Positions 6,270 through 11,783 of a stretch of 11,783 nucleotides of DNA are shown piece after piece. The stretch is from an uncultured bacterium (GTDB taxonomy: Bacteria; Edwardsbacteria; AC1; EtOH8): NCBI GenBank assembly GCA_937958665.1, contig CALGNM010000264.1:1-11783 (forward strand). The letters are read 5' to 3'. The notes under the pieces were generated by a model that saw only the letters and a list, made by a program, of their open reading frames with translations, did not search any database and had not been told where the DNA came from. Made by a program: the position numbers and the translations under genes. Positions within the stretch are counted from its first letter, which is position 1. Every line of letters starts with the position of its first letter.

Positions 6270-6298
6270 ATGATAACCCATCAGGGCCCAAAAGTCAA
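6270..6298 (-). promoter_or_regulatory. Promoter of the tmRNA gene
   Basis: On the minus strand, TTGACT (6298-6293) and TATCAT (6275-6270) are spaced by 17 bp, five of six matches each. The start would fall near 6263, about 100 nt before the mature tmRNA 5' end. The remaining intergenic DNA (6299-6387) is very GC-rich with short GGC/GCC repeats and no other clear signal. Confidence 0.75.
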
Positions 6299-6387
6299 GG
6301 CGGGCCAGGGACGACCGGCGGCCCGGCGGCCAAATCCGCCCCTTCCTCAAGGCCGGACGGCCGCCAAAGGATTTTATTCTTTTCGGC

Positions 6388-6416
6388 TTGACAAAAACCG
6401 AAAATGGGGTTATAAT
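6388..6416 (+). promoter_or_regulatory. Consensus sigma-70 promoter of the Fur-headed operon
   Basis: TTGACA (6388-6393) and TATAAT (6411-6416) are perfect hexamers with a 17-bp spacer. The expected start near 6423 leaves about 25 nt of leader before ATG 6448, and rules out a TTG start at 6388, which lies within the -35. The Fur-box-like palindrome begins directly after the -10. Confidence 0.9.
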
Positions 6417-6436
6417 GATAATGATAATTGTTATCA
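6417..6436 (+). promoter_or_regulatory. Fur-box-like operator
   Basis: GATAATGATAATTGTTATC (6417-6435) matches the classic 19-bp Fur box at 17 positions. Seen as a 7-1-7 palindrome, TGATAAT-T-GTTATCA (6422-6436) has six of seven arm matches. It covers the start site just after a consensus -10, where a metal-loaded Fur-family repressor would block the promoter. The first gene encodes such a regulator, so autoregulation is likely. Confidence 0.85.
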
Positions 6437-6447
6437 ATAGGCGACTG

Positions 6448-6924
6448 ATGAACGGAAGGTGTGGAAGAAAGGCCCAGGGATGGCGGGGGCTGGGCTGCGG
6501 GCGGCGGATGACCGCCCCCCGGGAGGCCATCTACCAGGCCCTGTCGGAGATGGCCGGGCATCCCAGCGCCGACGAGGTGTTCCAGAAGGTGCGGGCCGGG
6601 CGGCCGGGCATCGGCCTGGCCACGGTCTACCGCAACCTGGAGCTGCTGCGCAATGGCGGCCACATCCGGCTGGTGGATGCCGGGGACGGCAAGGCCCACT
6701 TCGAGCTCAACCACGCCGCCGGGGGCGGGGGGCACCACCACCACCTAATCTGCCGCCGCTGCGGCAGCGTGGTGGACTACATGGACTTTGAGCGGGAGGA
6801 GCTGGAGCTGATCAGCAAGCTGGAGAAGCACCTGTCGCGCAAGTACGGCCATCAGATCACCGACCACGATATTTCGTTCTATGGCCTCTGTCAGAAATGC
6901 GCCGCCCAGGGCAGTAAGAGATGA
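6448..6924 (+). CDS. Fur/PerR-family metal-responsive repressor
   Basis: 158 residues from ATG 6448, the first in-frame ATG after the predicted transcription start; ATG 6508 is an alternative giving 138. Residues about 21-75 form the winged helix, with APREAIYQAL and the recognition helix GLATVYRNLELL (56-67). The metal-binding half has HHHHLICRRC (96-105) and a C-terminal LCQKC, giving paired Cys102/Cys105 and Cys148/Cys151 as in the family's structural zinc site. The family uses Fe(II), Mn or Zn, or peroxide damage, to control DNA binding. Sequence alone does not separate Fur from PerR; the Fur-box match favours iron control. It heads the operon, and its stop overlaps a possible start (ATGA) of the next gene. 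Confidence 0.92.
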   Translation: MNGRCGRKAQGWRGLGCGRRMTAPREAIYQALSEMAGHPSADEVFQKVRAGRPGIGLATVYRNLELLRNGGHIRLVDAGDGKAHFELNHAAGGGGHHHHLICRRCGSVVDYMDFEREELELISKLEKHLSRKYGHQITDHDISFYGLCQKCAAQGSKR

Positions 6925-6938
6925 TCGGAGAGCAAGCC

Positions 6939-7130
6939 ATGGACACCGCCAGACAGGTGACGGCGTCCGATGAAAGGAAGACCCCGGGCTTCGGCCCGGG
7001 CGGACGGTGCATCTGCCAGAAATGCGGATATAGCGAGGCGCACCAGCCGGGGGTTCCCTGCAATACCAGACGGTGCCCCAGGTGCGGGATCAGCCTGAAG
7101 CGGCAGGAATCGGAAATCAAACAAACATAG
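6939..7130 (+). CDS. Small zinc-ribbon/rubredoxin-like metal-binding protein
   Basis: 63 residues from ATG 6939, preferred because GGAG (6927-6930) lies 8 bases before it; ATG 6921, overlapping the regulator's stop, would add six residues. The core GGRCICQKCGY...GVPCNTRRCPRCG holds six cysteines in CxCxxC and CxxxxCxxC groups, enough for a zinc or iron site. Similar small proteins are known from anaerobes beside DUF5320, NifX-like and ATPase genes like those here. The N-terminal 20 residues are polar and probably flexible. Function is unknown; a structural zinc ribbon or small electron-transfer protein is possible. Confidence 0.8.
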   Translation: MDTARQVTASDERKTPGFGPGGRCICQKCGYSEAHQPGVPCNTRRCPRCGISLKRQESEIKQT

Positions 7131-7141
7131 GGAGGTATCAT

Positions 7142-7489
7142 ATGCCACGGGGAGATGGAACCGGCCCCATGGGTTATGGGCCGATGACCGGGCGCGCAGC
7201 CGGATACTGCGCGGGCTACAATATGCCGGGCTTTGCCAATCCAGCCTTGGGCCGCGGTTTGGGGATGGGCCGGGGGCGGGGCTGCGGTGGGGGAGGCCGG
7301 GGCTGGCGCAACCAGTTCTACGCCACCGGGCTGCCGGGCTACCTGCGGTTCGGAGGGGCTTACCCCGTGACGGGGCAGCCCGATCCCGAACAGGAGAAGC
7401 TGGCCCTCAAAGCTCAGGCCCAGGCCCTAAAGGCCCAGGCCGAGGCCGTCCAGAAGAGGCTGGAGGAGCTGGAGAAAGCCGGCCAGTAG
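7142..7489 (+). CDS. DUF5320-family glycine-rich protein
   Basis: 115 residues, preceded by GGAGG (7131-7135) six bases from the ATG. The N terminus MPRGDGTGPMGYGPMTGRAAGYCAGY is the hallmark of DUF5320. A Gly/Arg-rich low-complexity stretch (about 37-55) with one Cys follows, then a charged Ala/Lys/Gln/Glu helix (about 82-113) likely to form a coiled coil. DUF5320 proteins are of unknown function, but commonly occur in anaerobes near NifX/NifB-like proteins and MinD-type Fe-S ATPases, the pattern seen downstream. No enzymatic motif is visible. A scaffold or metal-binding role is only an inference. Confidence 0.85.
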   Translation: MPRGDGTGPMGYGPMTGRAAGYCAGYNMPGFANPALGRGLGMGRGRGCGGGGRGWRNQFYATGLPGYLRFGGAYPVTGQPDPEQEKLALKAQAQALKAQAEAVQKRLEELEKAGQ

Positions 7490-7522
7490 GCCGGGACATT
7501 GAAACCAAGGCGCGCCGTTTCC

Positions 7523-7539
7523 GCCCTTGCCAAAAGGGC
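7523..7539 (+). other. Short hairpin in the gap between the DUF5320 and CGGC genes
   Basis: GCCCTT (7523-7528) pairs with AAGGGC (7534-7539) around five bases in the 95-bp gap. No U-run follows, so it is a weak terminator at most; it may modulate read-through or mRNA stability. The gap is the longest between genes in the operon apart from the one after the FmdB-like gene. Confidence 0.3.
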
Positions 7540-7584
7540 CCAAGCGGCACACCGTCAGTTGACAATCCCTAAAAAGGGCTGCAT

Positions 7585-8025
7585 ATGAAAATAGGCATCA
7601 TCATCTGCCACCGCTACCATGGCTGCGGGGGCGGCAAGTGTTTTCGTTCGGTCCGGGAGCGCCAGGGAGGTTTTGCCAAATACCCGGCGGAGGAGCCGCT
7701 GGAGGTGGTGGGATACTCATCGTGCGGCGGCTGTCCGGGCGGCAACGTCGAGTACGTGCCGGAGGAGATGATCAAGAACGGGGCCCAGGCCATCCACCTG
7801 GCCACCGGGCTGGTGGTGGGCTATCCCCCCTGCCCCAACATCCGAAGGTTCAAAGAATTCATCGAGAAGCGCTACCAGGTGCCGGTGGTGATCGGCACCC
7901 ATCCCATCCCCCAGAAATACCTGGATGTCCACAACCAACTGCCGTTCTGGAACGATGGCCGCATGGCCGAGATCGCCGGGCACCTGATGGAGGAGCCGGA
8001 GCCGGTCAAGCGGGATTACAACTGA
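7585..8025 (+). CDS. CGGC-domain putative metal-binding protein
   Basis: 146 residues with AAGGG six bases before ATG 7585. The family's hallmark CGGCPG lies at 47-52, with other cysteines at 8, 14, 19 and 83. The N-terminal strand MKIGIIICHRYHGCGGGKCF and the segment NGAQAIHLATG (65-75) also fit the CGGC domain. The cysteine pattern suggests metal or Fe-S binding, but no activity is established for the family. One difference: members I recall often have Cys after IHLAT, where this protein has Gly75. It sits between the DUF5320 and NifX-like genes, supporting a role in metal sensing, transfer or cofactor handling. Confidence 0.85.
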   Translation: MKIGIIICHRYHGCGGGKCFRSVRERQGGFAKYPAEEPLEVVGYSSCGGCPGGNVEYVPEEMIKNGAQAIHLATGLVVGYPPCPNIRRFKEFIEKRYQVPVVIGTHPIPQKYLDVHNQLPFWNDGRMAEIAGHLMEEPEPVKRDYN

Positions 8026-8063
8026 GGCGGCCGGTCCGCCCAAAATTTTCTGGAGATACAGCC

Positions 8064-8426
8064 ATGAAGATAGCCTTCACCACCTCCGGCGACAGCCTCG
8101 ATAGCCCGCTGGACAGCCGGTTCGGCCGGGCTCCCAAATTTCTGATCTACGACCTGGAGCAGAAGACCTTCGAGATCGTAGACAACCAGCAGAACCTGAA
8201 CGCCGCCCAGGGGGCGGGGATCCAGTCGGCCGCCAACGTGGCCCAGGCCGGGGCCGGGGCCCTGGTCACCGGTCACTGCGGGCCCAAGGCCTTCAAGGTG
8301 CTGGCCGCCGCCGGGGTCAAGGTCTACAACACCGACGCCCTCACCGTGGCCGGGGCCCTCCAGCGCTACCGGGACGGCCTGCTCAAGGAGGCCAGCGACG
8401 CCGACGTGGAGGGCCACTGGGTTTGA
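8064..8426 (+). CDS. NifX/NifB-C-terminal-like (dinitrogenase Fe-Mo cofactor biosynthesis domain) protein
   Basis: 120 residues, ATG eight bases after GGAG (8052-8055). The sequence MKIAFTTSGDSLDSPLDSRFGRAPKFLIYD, then GAGIQSAANVAQAGAGALVTGHCGPKAF, is the single-domain RNase H-like fold of the NifX/NafY/NifB-C group, with Cys72 in the conserved GHCGP turn. True NifX binds Fe-Mo cofactor precursors; stand-alone versions in non-fixing anaerobes are thought to carry other metal clusters. No nif genes are visible, so nitrogen fixation should not be inferred. Its TGA stop overlaps the TTG start of the next gene (TTGA). Confidence 0.92.
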   Translation: MKIAFTTSGDSLDSPLDSRFGRAPKFLIYDLEQKTFEIVDNQQNLNAAQGAGIQSAANVAQAGAGALVTGHCGPKAFKVLAAAGVKVYNTDALTVAGALQRYRDGLLKEASDADVEGHWV

Positions 8427-8911
8427 GCCAGCAGATAGTTTTCCGCCCCATCGGCTTCATCCGCAGCCCCCACACCAAACCGGAGGAGACCCCCATCCAG
8501 CCGGCCTTCGCCCAGGGCTGCCGGGGCCGGGCCGAGATTTTGCCCGAGTATGCCGCGGGCCTCAAGGACCTGGAGGGGTTCTCCCATCTCTACCTGATCT
8601 ACCACCTGCACCAGGCCGGGCCCTTCCGGCTGCTGACCAGGCCATTTTTGGAGGACGTCGAGCGGGGGCTGTTCGCCACCCGCTCCCCCAGAAGGCCCAA
8701 CCCCATCGGGCTCTCGGTGGTCGAGCTGCTAAGGCTGGAGGGCAGCGTCCTGCACCTGGACCGCCTGGACATGCTGGACGGGACCCCGCTGCTGGACATC
8801 AAGCCCTACTCGGAAAGGTTCGACCGGATGGGGAAGGTCCGCCAGGGCTGGCTGGATGGCATCGATTCCGGCCAGGCCGAAGCCCGCGGGCGGAGGGGCT
8901 ACCAGGGATGA
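8423..8911 (+). CDS. trmO: tRNA (N6-threonylcarbamoyladenosine37-N6)-methyltransferase TrmO (TsaA/YaeB family)
   Basis: 162 residues starting at TTG 8423, inside the previous gene's stop (TTGA); no upstream ATG fits and FRPIGFIRSPHTKPEETPIQP is complete from this start. Further hallmarks are LKDLEGFSHLYLIYHLH (47-63), LFATRSPRRPNPIGLS (83-98) and DMLDGTPLLDIKPY (116-129), together the S-adenosylmethionine-binding beta-barrel. TrmO methylates t6A37 in threonine tRNAs in bacteria such as E. coli. Here it is embedded between Fe-S and metal-related genes, a placement I believe is common for TsaA homologues in anaerobes, so this copy may have another methylation substrate. It ends in an ATGA overlap with the next gene. 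The length suits the minimal domain without the longer C-terminal extension. Confidence 0.92.
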   Translation: MSQQIVFRPIGFIRSPHTKPEETPIQPAFAQGCRGRAEILPEYAAGLKDLEGFSHLYLIYHLHQAGPFRLLTRPFLEDVERGLFATRSPRRPNPIGLSVVELLRLEGSVLHLDRLDMLDGTPLLDIKPYSERFDRMGKVRQGWLDGIDSGQAEARGRRGYQG

Positions 8912-9768
8912 GGACCCAGCTGGACTGCCTGCCCTGTTTTTTGCGCCAGGCCCTGGAGGCGGCCCGGATGGTGTCCCCCGACCCCGGGGTGCACCGCACC
9001 CTGCTGCGCCGGGTGCTGGGCTGGACCGCCCGGATGGACCTGGCCGCCCCGCCCCCGGCCATGGGCCGGCGGATCCACCGCCACCTGCGGCAGATCTCGG
9101 GAAACAGCGACCCCTACCGGCAGGCCAAGGCCAGACAGAACCGGCTGGCCCTGGGGATGCTGCCGGCCCTCAGGGAGAAGGTTCGCCGCTCGGCCGATCC
9201 CCTGGACCGGGCCATCAGGCTGGCGGTGGCCGGCAACGTCATCGACCTGGGGGTGGGGGCCGCCCTGGACCTGGAGGCGGTGGGCCGGGACATCAAGCAG
9301 TCCCTGGGCCGGCCGCTGGACTACGACCGCCGGCGGCTGAAGGCGATGATTCAAGCGGCCCAGAGCATCCTCTACCTGGCGGACAACGCCGGGGAGATCG
9401 TCCTCGACCGGCTGCTGCTGGAACAGCTGCCCCGGGGCCGGGTGACCCTGGCGGTGCGGGGCGGCCCGGTGATCAACGACGCCACCATGGTAGATGCCCG
9501 GCAGGCCGGGATCACGGATATTTGCCCCGTAATAGACAACGGCTCGGACGCCCCGGGCACCATCCTCAAGGACTGCAGCCCGGCCTTCCGGCGGGAATTC
9601 CGAAGGGCCGGCCTGGTGATAGCCAAGGGACAGGGAAACTACGAAACTTTGAACCAGTCCGGGAAGGATATCATATTTCTGTTCCAAGCCAAATGCCCGG
9701 TGGTGGCCGCCAAGTCGGGCCACCCGGTGGGGACCAGGCTGTGTTTGATCCGGCAGGGAAGGCGATGA
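8908..9768 (+). CDS. DUF89-family (ARMT1-like) metal-dependent phosphatase
   Basis: 286 residues, overlapping trmO and the next gene by 4 bp each (ATGA both times). The N terminus has DCLPCF (Cys7, Cys10) followed by a helical domain. The catalytic half carries YLADNAGEIVLD (156-167, with Asp159-Asn160), RGGPVINDAT (184-193), GQGNYE (241-246) and AKCPVVA (261-267), matching DUF89 metal and phosphate residues. Characterised members are damage-control phosphatases acting on phosphorylated metabolites or pantetheine-type phosphates with divalent metals. The CxxC-starting form is typical of prokaryotic members. Substrate here unknown; location in a metal-handling operon suggests removal of a damaged cofactor or precursor, an inference. 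Confidence 0.9.
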   Translation: MRTQLDCLPCFLRQALEAARMVSPDPGVHRTLLRRVLGWTARMDLAAPPPAMGRRIHRHLRQISGNSDPYRQAKARQNRLALGMLPALREKVRRSADPLDRAIRLAVAGNVIDLGVGAALDLEAVGRDIKQSLGRPLDYDRRRLKAMIQAAQSILYLADNAGEIVLDRLLLEQLPRGRVTLAVRGGPVINDATMVDARQAGITDICPVIDNGSDAPGTILKDCSPAFRREFRRAGLVIAKGQGNYETLNQSGKDIIFLFQAKCPVVAAKSGHPVGTRLCLIRQGRR

Positions 9769-10592
9769 GGCTGGCGGTGGCCTCGGGCAAGGGGGGGACC
9801 GGCAAGACCACGGTCTCCCTGAACCTGGCCCGGGCCCTGGGCCGTCCGGTCCAACTGCTGGACTGCGATGTCGAGGAGCCCAACGCCCACCTGTTCCTTA
9901 AATCGGAGCCGGTGGACGAAATGACGGTCAGCCTGCCGGTGCCGGAGATCGACCTCCGGCGCTGCGACCTGTGCGGCCGCTGCGCCCAGGCCTGCCAGTT
10001 CCACGCCATCGCGGTGGTCAAACCCGCTCCCATGTTGTTCCCCGAGCTGTGCCACGGCTGCGGGGCCTGCCGGCTGGCCTGCCCCCAAGGGGCCATCAGC
10101 GAAAGCCCCCGCCGGATCGGGACGGTCTCCACTTGGCGCAGCGGGGATATCGCCTTGGCCATGGGGCGGCTGGACGTGGGAATCTCCCTGGTGCCGCCCC
10201 TGATCAGGGCGGTCAAGTCCCGCCTGGATCCAGCCCGGCCGGCCATCCTGGACGCCCCGCCCGGCACCTCCTGCCCGGTGGTGGCCACGGTCCGGGACTG
10301 CGACTTGGTGCTGCTGGTCACCGAGCCCACCCCCTTCGGGCTCAACGACCTGATTTTGGCGGTGGAGATGGTCCGGGAGCTGAAGCTCCCCTTCGGGGTG
10401 GCCATCAACCGGCTGGGCTCGGGGGACGACCGGGTCCGGATGCACTGCCGGAAGGAGGGGATCCCGGTGATGCTGGAGATTCCCGACGACCGCCGGGTGG
10501 CCGAGGCCTATTCCCGGGGGGAGCTGATGGTGGACGCCCTGTCGGAATACCGAAAGTTGTTCGCCGGGCTGATCGAGAAACTGGGGCTATAA
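9765..10592 (+). CDS. MinD/Mrp-superfamily P-loop ATPase with an inserted two-[4Fe-4S] ferredoxin domain
   Basis: 275 residues. The deviant Walker A is SGKGGTGKTT (7-16), the acidic motif LLDCDVEEPN (31-40) and the switch II-type motif LDAPPGTSCP (162-171). Between them sit two CxxCxxCxxxC motifs, Cys67/70/73/77 and Cys96/99/102/106, a bacterial-type ferredoxin insertion. This architecture is found in anaerobes and archaea, often as tandem paralogues next to NifX-like genes. Related Mrp/NBP35 proteins carry and transfer Fe-S clusters, which is the likely but unproven role. Only one ATPase is present here, where two adjacent ones are common. The start ATG overlaps the DUF89 stop (ATGA). Confidence 0.92.
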   Translation: MRLAVASGKGGTGKTTVSLNLARALGRPVQLLDCDVEEPNAHLFLKSEPVDEMTVSLPVPEIDLRRCDLCGRCAQACQFHAIAVVKPAPMLFPELCHGCGACRLACPQGAISESPRRIGTVSTWRSGDIALAMGRLDVGISLVPPLIRAVKSRLDPARPAILDAPPGTSCPVVATVRDCDLVLLVTEPTPFGLNDLILAVEMVRELKLPFGVAINRLGSGDDRVRMHCRKEGIPVMLEIPDDRRVAEAYSRGELMVDALSEYRKLFAGLIEKLGL

Positions 10593-10612
10593 AAAACAAG
10601 GGAGCGCCAGCC

Positions 10613-10867
10613 ATGCCCGAATACCAATACCAATGCGCCGCCTGCGGCCACCGCTTCACGGCCCGGCAGGGGATGTCGGAACCGTCCCTGGAGGGCTGCC
10701 CGGAGTGCGGGGGAAAGGTGGAGCGCCTGATCACCGGGGGCGGGGGCTTCATCATGACGGGGGAGTCCGCCAAGGGGCGCCAAGGGGGCGGCTGCCAGCT
10801 GGAATCCACCGGGCGCACCTGCTGCGGCCGGGACAGCCGCTGCGGCCAGTCCCGGTGCGGGGACTGA
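10613..10867 (+). CDS. FmdB-like zinc-ribbon protein with Cys-rich tail
   Basis: 84 residues; ATG eight bases after AAGGGAG (10598-10604). The FmdB-type putative regulatory ribbon is clear: MPEYQYQCAACGHRF, MSEPSLEGCPECGGKVERLITGGGGF, with Cys8/Cys11 and Cys29/Cys32 forming one zinc site. After it comes a tail rich in Gly, Arg and Cys with five more cysteines (61, 70, 71, 77, 82) in CCGRDSRCGQSRCGD, which could bind another metal. FmdB was first noted beside formamide/amide metabolism genes but is widespread and poorly understood. It follows the ATPase stop by 20 bp. Confidence 0.88.
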   Translation: MPEYQYQCAACGHRFTARQGMSEPSLEGCPECGGKVERLITGGGGFIMTGESAKGRQGGGCQLESTGRTCCGRDSRCGQSRCGD

Positions 10868-10959
10868 CAAAAGCGATTATTCACCGGGACGATTTTGGGG
10901 ACCGAAGGCATCCGGCGGCTTTGCCTGGATCCGGTCGGAAATGAAAAAAGGGGAAAGGC

Positions 10960-11040
10960 ATGAGAGGGAAAGACAAGACCCAGTGGTTTAGGCTGTCGGT
11001 GGCCAGGATCCTGGAGGAAAAGAAGGAGGGGCGGCCTTGA
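10960..11040 (+). CDS. Possible 26-residue ORF coupled to the radical SAM gene
   Basis: ATG 10960 follows AAGGGGAAAGG at a good distance and runs to TGA 11038-11040, encoding MRGKDKTQWFRLSVARILEE and six more residues. It is basic, probably helical, and has no family I recognise. Its stop overlaps the TTG start of the radical SAM gene (TTGA), the same coupling as at 8423. The strong ribosome site and overlap support translation, perhaps as a leader that helps the weak TTG start; the length makes chance possible. The 92 bp before it hold a weak imperfect inverted repeat (GACCG 10900-10904, CGGTC 10932-10936) and nothing else clear. Confidence 0.4.
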   Translation: MRGKDKTQWFRLSVARILEEKKEGRP

Positions 11041-11726
11041 CCGCCAAGGGCGCCCCCGGACACATCTACGGCCCGGTGCCCTCCCGCCGGCTGGGGCGTT
11101 CCCTGGGGATCGACCTGGTGCCCTACAAGGCCTGCAGCTACGACTGCGTCTACTGCCAGCTGGGGCGGACCACCTGCCACACCTCCCGGCGGCGGAGCTA
11201 CGTCGACCCGGCCGAGGTGCTGACCGAGCTTAAAGGCCGGCTGTCTCGGGGGCCGGCCCCGGACTACATCAGCCTGGCCGGGTCGGGCGAGCCCACCCTG
11301 TGCCGGGGCCTCGAGGAGCTGATCTCCGGCATCAAGGCCCTGACCAGGATACCGGTGGCGGTGATCACCAACGGTTCGCTGCTCTCCCGCCTCCCGGTGG
11401 CTGAGGCCCTGCTGTCGGCCGACCTGGTGGTGCCATCGCTGGATGCCGGGGATGAAAAAACCTTCCGTCTGATAAACCGGCCCTGCCGGGGGATCGGCTT
11501 TGGGGAGATGGCCCGGGGACTGGTGGAGTTCGGCCAAAGCTTTCGGGGCCGACTGGACCTGGAGGTGTTCCTGGTGGCGGGGCTCAACGACTCGGCGGAC
11601 CAGGTGAAAAGGATCGCCCGGCTGGCCGAGAGGATAGCCCCCCGGCGGGTGCAGCTCAACACCGTGGCCCGCCCGCCGGCCGAGTCCTGGGCCGGGGCGG
11701 TGTCAGATCGGAAGAGCGTCGTGTAG
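11037..11726 (+). CDS. Radical SAM protein (COG0731-like), artificially truncated
   Basis: A TTG start at 11037 overlaps the preceding short ORF's stop; IYGPVPSRRLGRSLGIDLVP is the complete family N terminus. The 4Fe-4S motif CSYDCVYC (Cys33/Cys37/Cys40) and GSGEPTL (82-88) define a radical SAM enzyme of the COG0731 Fe-S oxidoreductase type, which cleaves S-adenosylmethionine to start radical chemistry. LDAGDEKTFRLINRP and LEVFLVAGLND agree. Substrate unknown; the neighbourhood suggests metal-cofactor chemistry. Genuine sequence ends at about 11704: the last seven codons and the TAG stop come from adapter sequence. About 222 real residues remain, and the C terminus is missing. Confidence 0.9.
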   Translation: MTAKGAPGHIYGPVPSRRLGRSLGIDLVPYKACSYDCVYCQLGRTTCHTSRRRSYVDPAEVLTELKGRLSRGPAPDYISLAGSGEPTLCRGLEELISGIKALTRIPVAVITNGSLLSRLPVAEALLSADLVVPSLDAGDEKTFRLINRPCRGIGFGEMARGLVEFGQSFRGRLDLEVFLVAGLNDSADQVKRIARLAERIAPRRVQLNTVARPPAESWAGAVSDRKSVV

Positions 11727-11783
11727 GGGAAGAGTGTAGATCTGGGTGGTGGGCTAATCATTAAAAAAAAAAAATGATAAGAA
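11705..11783. other. Illumina adapter read-through and poly-A at the contig end (artefact)
   Basis: From 11705 the sequence reads AGATCGGAAGAGC and goes on, with a few substitutions, along the TruSeq universal adapter complement for about 58 bases to ATCATT (near 11762). A run of 12 A and a short tail follow. This is library sequence, not genome. Confidence 0.97.

Noticed and set aside
7559-7587. TTGACA (7559-7564) as an internal promoter for the CGGC gene
   Set aside because: The hexamer 17 bp downstream is CATATG, a poor -10 that overlaps the start codon and would place the transcript start inside the gene.
8064-8426. Evidence for nitrogen fixation
   Set aside because: Stand-alone NifX-like domains are common in non-fixing anaerobes and no nifHDK, nifE/N or nifB gene is visible here.
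8856-9764. N-terminal extension of the ATPase frame back to 8856
   Set aside because: The extension is Gly/Pro/Arg-rich shadow sequence of the TrmO and DUF89 frames; the true N terminus MRLAVASGKGGTGKTT begins at 9765.

Overview
GC-rich bacterial contig end, probably from a metagenome assembly, since it finishes in sequencing-adapter sequence. A large secreted protein with a type IX secretion (T9SS) sorting domain points to the Bacteroidetes/FCB superphylum or a nearby candidate phylum. The anaerobe-type iron-sulfur and metal-handling genes would suit an uncultivated anaerobe. I cannot place it more precisely. All protein genes are on the + strand; the only minus-strand genes are an intact tmRNA gene and a tmRNA fragment.

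Layout: (1) 2-1356, the 3' part of pdxA overlapping ftsE by 4 bp, with no ftsX after it. (2) 1466-4690, an exported protein of about 1074 residues with 14 repeats of 50-60 residues (probably two seven-bladed beta-propellers), an Ig-like region and a C-terminal T9SS sorting domain. (3) 4691-4869, two inverted repeats and a strong terminator. (4) 4870-6160, an AT-richer MntA/HepT (nucleotidyltransferase/HEPN) toxin-antitoxin pair between two copies of a tmRNA 3' end. The right copy belongs to an intact ssrA gene (5809-6160, minus); the left is a diverged 3' fragment with its own terminator. The 33-bp identical direct repeats look like attachment-site scars of insertion at ssrA, but no integrase lies between them. 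(5) 6270-6436, divergent promoters for ssrA and for the right-hand operon, the latter with a near-consensus Fur box against its -10 element. (6) 6448 to the contig end, a tight + strand operon: Fur-family regulator, small zinc-ribbon protein, DUF5320 protein, CGGC-domain protein, NifX/NifB-like protein, TrmO, DUF89 phosphatase, MinD-type ATPase with two 4Fe-4S motifs, FmdB-like zinc ribbon, a possible 26-residue ORF and a radical SAM protein. Four junctions overlap by 4 bp (ATGA or TTGA). (7) 11705-11783, Illumina adapter read-through, so the radical SAM gene is cut artificially.

The Fur-headed operon reads as an iron-responsive metallocluster or Fe-S handling module: metal-binding small proteins, a cofactor-carrier-like NifX protein, an Fe-S carrier-type ATPase and an Fe-S radical enzyme. 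That joint role is inferred from gene families and order. The tmRNA-borne toxin-antitoxin cassette is the clearest mobile-looking structure.
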